Positions 56,170-64,000 of a stretch of 64,000 nt of DNA are shown piece by piece. The notes under the pieces were generated by a model. The model saw only the letters and a list, made by a program, of their open reading frames with translations. It was not told where the DNA came from and did no database searches. The first letter of the stretch is position 1. Each line of letters starts with the position of its first letter. The DNA comes from Mytilus californianus (lineage: Eukaryota; Mollusca; Bivalvia; Mytilida; Mytilidae): the NCBI RefSeq assembly GCF_021869535.1, contig NW_026262582.1, forward strand, positions 58,478,851-58,542,850, written 5' to 3'. The translations under genes and the position numbers were made by a program.

Positions 56170-56850
56170 GAACACAGATGATGCCCCCGCTTGCATATCA
56201 TATAGTTATAAAGGGACATAACTGAAGAACGGTAAAAGTGACGCTACCCAAATTTGAACTTGATCTGAGTTTTGTGGTAATAAGGCCATAAAAAAGAATA
56301 GGTTTGTTTGCCCTAACCCTACCTGCCCAGAAAATATCTGCCTACTCAAAATCTTTTATTGTGCTGATGTGAAAAAGTTTTTTTTTAATCAGATAGGCAT
56401 GAAGACTTAAAAACATCTGACGCTTCAATTTCTCTTTGCCGAAAAAAAAAAAGAGAAAATGCCTACCTACCTACCCACTGTTTCTACCTTAGGGTAGGGT
56501 TTGGGCAAACCAAAATATTTTTAAGTGTGGCCTAAGCATTGTGTGTAAGTCTCATAACATTTGGTTGTGGCTAACTTAAGTAGAGAACAGAAACTAAAAA
56601 TTCAGCAATTTTTCTATTTGTAAACACCCATAACTCTAGAACGGTTGTGTATAAGTTTTATAACAATTGGTTGAGACAAACTAAAATTAGAGAACGGAAA
56701 CAAAAATTCAGAAAATTTTTTTTTATAAAGGGACACAACTCAAGAATGGTAAAAGTGTTGCCACCAAATTTCGTACATAATCTGTATTATGTAGTAATTA
56801 GCATTGTGTATAAGTTTCATAACATTTGGTTGAGGCAAACTTAACATGGA
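56170..56850 (+). mobile_element. Family F element interrupted by a MITE
   Basis: ATGCCCCCGCTTGCATATCA at the left; units resume after the MITE with TAAGCATTGTG and continue to GTTGAGGCAAACTTAACATGG. The right end is lost, replaced by the 56880 repeat. Confidence 0.75.
56284..56532. mobile_element. 249-bp MITE with TAA target duplication
   Basis: Inverted ends GGCCATAAAAAAGAATAGGT and ATTTTTAAGTGTGGCC, with TTTGCCCTAACCCTACCT opposite AGGGTAGGGTTTGGGCAAA. TAA on both sides (56281-56283, 56533-56535), and removing the element plus one TAA restores the family F phrase GGTAATAAGCATTG. This fits PIF/Harbinger-type MITEs. Confidence 0.88.
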
Positions 56851-56879
56851 TTTTTCTAGCATTCCACAGGGTCCGGTAT

Positions 56880-57375
56880 TCAGACCCATTCCCAATGGCA
56901 ATTACCTTACATTTTTCCCAATTTTGGGAGCAAAATTCCCAAACGATCTCAAAATTTGTTTTCATCTTTATTATTCATGACAGTGATGTTCATTTTGTTC
57001 AACCGCTAGCTTTATGCCGAAAATCGCCAACAAGTAATGTGTAAATCTGAGTAAAATCATATCTGACTGACAAAAACAACATTGAAAAACAATGGATGTC
57101 ATAAACCGGAAATGAAGACAATTACAATACCGGATCAGATTCCGGGCGGATAAGGGTAATTCCGGGTTTGCCGATCAAATACAATAAAAAAATTATAATT
57201 CCAGGCAGGTGACAAAATACATCTATGATGATGAAATATAAACTCTAGAATTGAAAACCAAAAGATATATGGAAAAGAAAGAAAAAGCAGGAAGTATTTT
57301 ATATAGAAACTCAAAATAACTTTTAGTTCACAAATTTTCATGTCAAAATCCAATAAAATGTGACAGTTATTTTCT
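56880..57375. repeat. Dispersed repeat, inverted partner of 43790-44340
   Basis: Same landmarks in reverse order: GCAAAATTCCCAAACGATCTC, AAAATCGCCAACAAGTAATG, AATTCCGGGTTTGCCGATCA, ATGTCAAAATCCAATAAAAT. Confidence 0.8.
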
Positions 57376-57689
57376 TTATCAGTAATAAATGTTGATATTA
57401 CATGTAGATGTTTTTACAGCCAATGTAAACATATTACTACAATTCCAAGAGGTAATTTCTTCTCAATTTTGAAGGGCCAGTAAAAATCTGGAAGTTTCTT
57501 ACTTTATTTTCACAATAAAAGATAACTTTTAATGAACTAAACACACTAAAACTCAAATCTGGTATATTTGCTGTTTTCCCAATTTCATTGAAAGCGCGTG
57601 AAAAAATTCTCAAAACTGGCCCGGGTCCTTTTTCCCAAAATACCCAGAAAAACCCCTGCTTAAGGTACAGAATGAAAACTAAAAATTTT

Positions 57690-57860
57690 GCAGTCTTTCG
57701 ATTTATAAAGGGGCATAACTCAATAATGGTTAAAGTGACACTACCCAAATTCAACTTGATCTGTGTTTTATCAGTGGAAGTCAAAATTAAACATTGCATT
57801 GTATAAAGCATTGATTGTAGTTGATTCAACTGTAATCATGGACAAAGGAAGATAACTCCA
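57690..57860 (+). mobile_element. Family F fragment
   Basis: ATTTATAAAGGGGCATAACT, CAACTTGATCTGTGTTTTAT; truncated both sides, followed by a family A copy. Confidence 0.65.
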
Positions 57861-57867
57861 ATTTTAA

Positions 57868-58238
57868 TAAAATGCTCCACTGGGGCGCAGCTTGATACGA
57901 CCGCAGAGGTAGAACCCTGAACAGTTGGGGCAAGTATGGACATAACATTCAAGCTTGATACAGCACTGAATTTGGATTGTAATTAAATATTTGACACAGC
58001 ATAGGTTTCTGACACAGAATGAATGTGGTCTGAGAACTTAAAACTGTTGGTACCATAACCCCAAAAATCAATCCCCACCTTCCTTTTGTGGTATTGAAAC
58101 TTAATGTAAAATTTCATAGAGATCCATTCACTTAAACTAAAGTTAGAGTGCGAAAACCAATGTGTCTTCGGACGACGACGACGACATGACGCCAACGTCA
58201 TACCAATATACGACCACAAAATTTGTATGCGGTCGTAT
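57868..58238 (+). mobile_element. Family A deletion derivative, 371 bp
   Basis: Left end TAAAATGCTCCACTGGGGCG joined after ~170 bp directly to the last D unit (CTGTTGGTACCATAACCCC), GAC stretch and GCGGTCGTAT. All core arrays are missing. Confidence 0.9.
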
Positions 58239-58284
58239 AAAAATTACTTGATATTTAGAAGAAAATAAAAATTTTGCAATTTTT

Positions 58285-59079
58285 ATACGACCGCAAAAAT
58301 TAAAAAATTTTGAGTCGTATATTGGTATTACGTTGTCATCGTTCGAAGACAGATGGTTTCCGGATAATAACTTTAGTATAAGTAAAATAGAAATCAATAA
58401 AATTTTAACACAAGGTTTATAACCACTAGAGGTTGGGATTGATTTTGGGGGTTATGGTCCCAACTGTTTAGGAAAAAGGGGCCAAAAAAGGGGCCCAAAT
58501 AAGCATTTTTGTAGTTTCCAGACAATAACTTGTAAGACTTTTATGATGTATTTAAATGGGTAATTATGGTTGCAAACTCCATGAGAAATTTGAATTGAGA
58601 TACTGACCATATCTTGAGGGAAAGAATTTTTTTTGGAATAAGGGAAAGGGGGAGGTGAAAAAAATTGGAGGGGGGGGGGGGGGACATTTTTTCTCATTTC
58701 AGATTTCACAAATTAGAAGAAAATTTCTTCAAATATTTTTTTTTTTGGGTTAATTTTTAAACAGTATAGTGTATTGCACAACAGCAAAAAGATGGGATAA
58801 AGTTTTTTTTTTTTGGGGTGGGGGGGGGGGGGGGGGGGGGGGGGTTCAATTTGCAACAGCATAGTGTATTGCACAAAACCAAAAATTGAATATAAATTCA
58901 AATCATATAACCAATTTGAAGTCAGTTATTCTGTGTCAGAAACCTATTATGTGTCAAAAATTTAATTACAATCCAAATTCAGACCTGTACCAAGCGTGAA
59001 TATTGTGTCCATTTTGGCCCCAACTTTTCAGGGTTGAACATCTGCGGTCGTATCCAGCTGCGCTCAGCGAAGCAATTTA
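58285..59079 (-). mobile_element. Family A element, reverse orientation, 795 bp
   Basis: ATACGACCGCAAAAATT at the low end, GAGCGCAGCTGGATACGACC (in reverse) and GCAATTTA at the high end. It contains C/A-rich runs with poly(G) of 11 and 28 on the plus strand (58670, 58816). Only 46 bp separate it from the opposite-facing copy at 57868-58238. Confidence 0.88.
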
Positions 59080-59084
59080 TTCCA

Positions 59085-59441
59085 AATTTAAAGGGGCATA
59101 ACTCTTGAACGGTTAAAGAGACGCCACCAAAATTCAAACTTGATCTGTGTTTTGTGGTAATAAGCATTGTGTATAAGTTTCATAACATTTGGTAGAGGCA
59201 AACTGAAGTTAGAGAACGGAAACTAAAAATTATGTAATTTTTCCATTTATAAAGGGGCATAACTGGAACCGTTAGAGTGACCCTACCAAAATTCAAACTT
59301 GATCTGTGTTTTGTGGTAATAAGCATTGTGTATAAGTTTCATAACATTTGGTTGAGGCAAACTCAAGTTAGAGAATGGAAACCAATTTTGGGACGTAGGT
59401 TCTTAGACGGACAAGGGTAAAACTGAATGCCCCCTCCGCTA

Positions 59442-59476
<35 letters not shown>

Positions 59477-59485
59477 GGGCATAAA
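59085..59485 (+). mobile_element. Family F fragment with poly(G) tract
   Basis: Two units (GGGGCATAACTCTTGAACGG, GTGGTAATAAGCATTGTGTA) and a right end in which the GGCGGGGGCAT terminus has expanded to a G run of about 30 (59443-59473). Confidence 0.75.
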
Positions 59486-59519
59486 TAATTTTATGTTAAA
59501 CACCAATCAATCAATCTAT

Positions 59520-59930
59520 TAAATTTATAAGAATACTTTCACACATGCACAGTACATGATAAAGAAAGCACCTGGTTGACCAGAGAAAATATTTTTGAAC
59601 GTTTTGAATAAAGTTTTATCTCTTTAATCGAAATTGTCAAAAGATTTTGATGAAAAGTTATATTAAATGTGACGAAAATACGTTCACAAACGAACTGCTT
59701 ATTGTGGTTGTTTGAAAAATATTCAAATTGAAATGCAGACTGACGAATTTTACTGGGAAAAATAATTATAATGGTCAATTATGAGGTTTATTGATTAACA
59801 GATGAGTGACCCATCTGATGGTGATAAGCGGATTACCTGTAATCACAACTTATAACAACTGCAGTAAATGTTAATTAGCTGATGGTCATAAACTTGTCAG
59901 AAACATGAAGAGAGGTAGAACTATAGTATT
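59520..59930. repeat. Dispersed repeat, pair with 17041-17585
   Basis: Same order of GCACAGTACATGATAAAGAA, CAATTATGAGGTTTATTGAT, GTGATAAGCGGATTACCTGT and GTCATAAACTTGTCAGAAAC as the copy at 17 kb. Confidence 0.75.
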
Positions 59931-60245
59931 TTCATCAAAAATAATACAACAATAAAGGCATGGACTTGCGAAAAAGGGCAGGGCGTCTTAAAAAGGGCAC
60001 AGGGTGTCAGTCAGGAAAGGGGCAGGCGGACCACCCTGTGAAAACGATCAAGCTGGAACACAGTATAACTGTTCAGGCAATCTTTATAAAATTCTGACCC
60101 TCACTCCTATACAATCAACTCTTGAACAGCCCTTGGAAAAAAGGTTTTAAATATCTTGGGGAAACATTCCTTACAATACCAATCTCAGCAAGACTAATCA
60201 AACTGATTTCATTACAGTTCATAAATAGGCAAGTTTGTCATCATT

Positions 60246-60765
60246 AATGAAGTCGAAATATTGAAGACAAAACAAACTGAGACGGAAAGAAGGGTTGATC
60301 TCATAGAGAACCACAATGAATTCATGAACTCAGAACTACATGCAATTCACAATACACACATACCAAATCTAGAGAGTTTGATAGAAAAGGAACAAACTGA
60401 AAGATTGAAATTAGAAATATGGGGGCGTAAGTGGAATGTCGTTATAAGAGGTGTACAGGGAACTCCTAACCATCGGGAACTGCCAAAGGCTACAGAGGCA
60501 TTCACTAGAGCCTTTCTGAAGAACACATTGAACATCCCACCAGAACGTGCTGACAACATGCTTTTCACCGCAGTCCACCGTCTACCGTCTGGGGGTGAGG
60601 ACAGACGCAGTATAATGCTAAGATTATCTACCGCCCAGTCTCTCCGTTCGCCGAGGTGAACTTTTGAAAGAACGACGGGATTTATCACCAGAATCCAGAA
60701 GGAAAACGAAATTGGTATACCTACGAGATGCTCCATTTCTGAAGCTTGTTACCAAGCGTTCATAG
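60246..60765 (+). pseudogene. LINE-1/Tx1-type ORF1 relic, frameshifted
   Basis: The open frame to 60659 has a heptad-like stretch (residues ~5-50, ...HIPNLESLIEKEQTERLK) followed by WNVVIRGVQGTPNHRELP. This is the coiled coil plus RRM-like order of L1-type ORF1 RNA-binding proteins. There is no ATG at the front, and the preceding ~74 bases match another place in the window (53041-53113), so the copy is 5'-truncated. The frame ends at a TGA at 60657. The expected C-terminal part (LPPSLSVRRGELLKERRDL) continues from 60628 in a different frame to a TAG at 60763. A deletion with frameshift is the simplest reading. Confidence 0.75.
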
Positions 60766-61893
60766 ATTACAACATTTATTTACAATGTGCATAATAAAAG
60801 TTTGTTTTTTTTCAGTTAATTTATGTTTGGAAATATGTGTTATTTACATTCATTGTCATTATCTTTGTACTTAAATTGAAATCCTTAATTATTTCAAAAG
60901 AATTTACTTTAACTTTATTTGTCCGGCCTTGTGTTTCTACAAAATTTCTAAATTGTGTATTGCCTGGGTGTCCTCGTTGAAGTCCGCGTTTTTAAAAATC
61001 AGCTGTTTTAATCACGTGTGTTGTTTGTACTTTGAAATATACAAGTGCTCTCGTTGAAGTCCGCGTTCAAGAAACAATAACAAAGATGGCGACCTCCATG
61101 CGCCTAAAAATTTTCTTCTTACCCCAAACAGTTTAAGGTGAATATCACCACATAATACAATAGTTACAGGCATGCAGACTCATAAATATAGGCGCTAGGT
61201 AAGAATAACTTGGCAACATTCTAACAACAACTCTTTGTTTGACCGCAATTGGGCAAAATTTGTAAATTATTGTAAACAATTTCTATTTTGCATACCGACT
61301 ATTACCGTGCATTAAAATTATATACAAATCCGGCAGTAGTCTCATTTGATTAAATATTTCAATAAAAACCTCTTTACAGTGAAGGATAAATGTAATCCGG
61401 GAACGCAGGTATATCCATGCCCAGGGTGTGTTTTGTTATTCTGTTTAATCATTTTCCCTTTTCATTCTCTTACATGAGACAAAATTACGTATACTGTAGT
61501 TTTCATAAATCTTAAGCTAAAAGGAAAAGAACCGGAGAGCATAGCATGACTTTGTTGTCCTTTATATTGAATGGCAGCACAGGGAATCACCTCTGTGGGG
61601 GTCAATTTAGGGGGTTTATTTATTTCAAAAATATTTTTCTTCACTTATTTCATCTTTGTATGCCTTAGATTTGTTGTGTTTGGGTTGAACTTGTCAGTGT
61701 CAGGGAATAGGGATAAGAAAACTATTTTTTTTCATGTTTCACATCTTGATTATGTCTATGAATTTGATATAGTGATTAAAAGTGCCTTTGTATCTTTAAT
61801 TGACAATTATTATTTATTTAAGCAATTGATTTATTTGATTACATATGCAGGTATACATGCATATATGCAACTTAGTTTAAAAATTTTTGTACT
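60766..61893 (+). other. Spacer between LINE ORF1 relic and ORF2
   Basis: 1.1 kb without a convincing gene. It has two direct copies of CTCGTTGAAGTCCGCGTT (about 60973 and 61042) and an AAGATGGCG motif at about 61084, which resembles a YY1 site. This might be the 5' UTR/promoter of the ORF2-bearing element rather than an ORF1-ORF2 spacer. A 112-codon hydrophobic ORF (61571-61909) overlaps the ORF2 start and shows no domain. Confidence 0.4.
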
Positions 61894-64000
61894 ATGGCAG
61901 TTACTATAGGAGCTCTTAATTGCAGGGGACTGTCAGAAGAAGTAAAACGCAGAGATATTTTTGATAGATGTAATAAAAAATATGATATAACTATTTTATG
62001 CGATACACATTGCACAAAAGAAAGAGAAAATAAATGGAGAAATGAATGGGGATACCAAGCCTATTTTTGCTCGTTTACCGGACACAGCAGGGGAGTTGCT
62101 ATACTTCTAAATAATAAATTCAAAGTTATTGTTCATAAAGAATACAAACATAAAGAGGGAAACTATCTAATTTTGGATATGACCATTCATGAGTATCGAA
62201 TAACTTTAGCTGGTATATATGGCCCAAATAATGATAATCCAGGTTTTTTCTCTGAAGTACAGGAGGTAATCTCAAATATTCAAAATTCTTCAATCATTAT
62301 AGCGGGAGACTGGAATGTAGTTCAAGATTATGAAATTGATACAATTAACTATAAAACAAAAAATAATGTCAAAGCGCACACTAAACTTATAGAAATAAAG
62401 AACTCCTTAGACTTGGTGGATGTTTGGAGAGCAAATAACCCAGACAAGAAAAGATATACATGGAGAGGTCCGGAACATAAACAAAGTCGTTTAGACTATT
62501 TTTTGATATCCACTGATTTTGAATCCTTAGTAAATAAATCTGATATAGATATTAGCTATCGTTCTGACCATTCTCCTGTTTCTCTCAGCTTAAAATTTTA
62601 TAACCAAGAAAGGGGGAGGGGTACTTGGAAATTCAATAATAGCTTACTACATGATACTTATTATGTGGCTGAGATTAAAAAGTGTATATCAGACACTGTT
62701 AATCAATATAACCTATCAAATACAGATACGGGGGAAGAAACAGAATTATCTGTAGACCCCCATATATTTTGGGAGTTATTGAAATGTACAATAAGAGGGA
62801 AAACTATCTCTTATACTTCATATTTAAAAAAAAAAAGTCAAAGGGAAGAATCTGAACTCGAACAACAATTAAACATTTTACAAAATAGATATGACCTACA
62901 CCAAGATCAGGAACTAAAAACCGAAATTCAAAACATAGAGGAGAGCTTAAAAACATTTAGAGAAAAAAAAATAAATGGTATAATTGCTAGGGCAAAAGCA
63001 AAATGGGAAGCAGAAGGAGAAAAATGTACAAACTACTTTTGTAATTTAGAAAAAAGACATTATAATGAAAAAATTATTCCTAAAGTTATCAACGAAAATG
63101 GAGATGAAATCTTTGATCAATTCAAAATATTGGAAGAACAGAGAAAATTCTATAAAAATTTGTACTCATCTAAAAATGCATTTTGTAAAATGGAACATGA
63201 AAATATGTTTTTCAACAAAAATAACTCTTTTATCAATTGTCTATCGGAAGAACAAATGTTAGAAGCTGAGGGAAAACTATCAACTCAAGAATGTCTGAAT
63301 GCTTTAAAAAACATGAAAAATAATAAATCACCAGGGGTAGATGGGTACACAGCAGAGTTTTATAAATTTTTCTGGAATGACCTTAAGTTCTATTTACTTA
63401 ATTCCTTTAATTATAGCTTTGAAGAAGGCTCTTTATCAATTTCGCAAAGACAAGGCATTGTTACATGCATCCCAAAAGAAGGGAAGCCTAAGTTTTATTT
63501 AAAAAACTGGCGTCCTATCACCCTTTTAAATGTTGATATGAAAATATGTTCCGCATCTATTGCAAATAGAATTAAACCCTTGCTCAAACATATTATTAGT
63601 GAAACACAGTTAGGATTTATTAAAGGTAGATACATTGGGGAATGTACAAGACTTATTTTTGACTTAATAGAAAGAACTGAAGAAGAAAATATACCTGGAC
63701 TTTTACTCCTTTTAGATTTTGAAAAAGCATTTGATACGCTTGAATGGTCATTCATAAATAAAGCACTTGAATTCTTAGGTTTTGGTCCTGATTTCTGTAA
63801 TTGGGTAAAATCTTTATATTTCAATATTGAAAGTTGTATTATAAATAATGGTCATTGCTCTAGCTTCTTTAATATAGAAAGAGGGGTTCGTCAAGGGGAT
63901 CCTTTATCCCCTTACCTTTTTATACTGGCTTTGGAACTGATGAGTGCAGCAATGAAAAATAACCCAGATATTAATGGTATTAAGATAGACAACTCTGAAT
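61894..64000 (+). CDS. LINE-1/Tx1-type ORF2: AP endonuclease plus reverse transcriptase, open to window edge
   Basis: 702 codons from ATG at 61894 with no stop, cut by the window end. Residues 1-230 form an APE-type endonuclease: GALNCRG (6-12), a CDTH site (36-39, where LINEs often have QETH), YGPN (109-112), GDWN (138-141), RLDYFLIS (199-206), SDH (224-226). Residues ~300-450 are a charged, coiled linker. The reverse transcriptase follows with SPGVDGY (479-485), NWRPITLLN (538-546), motif A LLDFEKAFD (606-614) and motif B RGVRQGDPLSPYLF (663-676). The catalytic FADD/YADD box and the C-terminus would lie beyond 64000. The element is antisense to KPNB1. The lack of any stop suggests a young copy. 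Confidence 0.93.
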   Translation, partial: MAVTIGALNCRGLSEEVKRRDIFDRCNKKYDITILCDTHCTKERENKWRNEWGYQAYFCSFTGHSRGVAILLNNKFKVIVHKEYKHKEGNYLILDMTIHEYRITLAGIYGPNNDNPGFFSEVQEVISNIQNSSIIIAGDWNVVQDYEIDTINYKTKNNVKAHTKLIEIKNSLDLVDVWRANNPDKKRYTWRGPEHKQSRLDYFLISTDFESLVNKSDIDISYRSDHSPVSLSLKFYNQERGRGTWKFNNSLLHDTYYVAEIKKCISDTVNQYNLSNTDTGEETELSVDPHIFWELLKCTIRGKTISYTSYLKKKSQREESELEQQLNILQNRYDLHQDQELKTEIQNIEESLKTFREKKINGIIARAKAKWEAEGEKCTNYFCNLEKRHYNEKIIPKVINENGDEIFDQFKILEEQRKFYKNLYSSKNAFCKMEHENMFFNKNNSFINCLSEEQMLEAEGKLSTQECLNALKNMKNNKSPGVDGYTAEFYKFFWNDLKFYLLNSFNYSFEEGSLSISQRQGIVTCIPKEGKPKFYLKNWRPITLLNVDMKICSASIANRIKPLLKHIISETQLGFIKGRYIGECTRLIFDLIERTEEENIPGLLLLLDFEKAFDTLEWSFINKALEFLGFGPDFCNWVKSLYFNIESCIINNGHCSSFFNIERGVRQGDPLSPYLFILALELMSAAMKNNPDINGIKIDNSE

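Noticed and set aside
61571..61909. 112-codon hydrophobic ORF before LINE ORF2
   Set aside because: Overlaps the ORF2 start, low-complexity Phe/Leu/Tyr-rich, no similarity I recognise; probably UTR.

Overview
The window is animal nuclear DNA, almost certainly from a marine mussel close to Mytilus. It is AT-rich, with GT-AG introns and a very dense load of short tandem-repeat-bearing elements. Several repeats are ones I recognise from memory as abundant in Mytilus: the 'jumping' motif set with ends GATACGACCGC and GCGGTCGTAT, the GATGAGTC...GACGAAAC hammerhead-like repeat, and the 'TGGTATGATTGACAATGAG' repeat. No database search was possible.

The one host gene I can prove is importin subunit beta-1 (KPNB1), on the minus strand. 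Eighteen consecutive exons run from 54148 down to the TGA stop at 11414. They encode about 690 residues, from roughly residue 190 of the vertebrate protein to the C-terminus. All splice phases agree, every intron is GT-AG, and the HEAT-repeat sequence is easy to follow. The first ~190 codons lie beyond 64000. One short lysine-rich ORF (44922-45062, minus) that ends at a consensus splice donor could be an unrelated exon.

The rest is intronic or flanking DNA built largely from mobile elements. From left to right: 1-1500 tandem repeats and a hairpin/microsatellite element; 1627-5658 two copies of a modular family (called family A here); 5.7-11.4 kb the 3' flank of the gene; 11.4-18.3 kb seven exons, two of them with partial exon copies upstream; 18.3-34.6 kb a giant intron with family A copies and a five-level nest of insertions; 34.6-40.8 kb five exons; 40.8-50.7 kb another repeat-filled intron with a second nest; 50.7-54.1 kb five exons; 54.24-56.16 kb a higher-order tandem array with inverted ends; 56.1-60.2 kb more elements; 60.25-64 kb a LINE-1/Tx1-type region with a decayed ORF1 and an ORF2 that stays open to the window edge.

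The most notable biology is the mobile DNA. Several families of non-autonomous elements (A, F, G, H, K, T below) share a plan: an inverted motif near the left end, one or more tandem arrays in the core, a hairpin or inverted motif at the right end, and a right flank that starts with a run of A. Nested copies expose the empty sites, so exact boundaries can be read here: family A runs from TAAAATGC to GCGGTCGTAT and sits in A-tracts with about 2-3 extra A. The plan recalls Helentron-associated elements (DINE-1/HINE type) and bivalve 'pearl' elements, but that link is inference.
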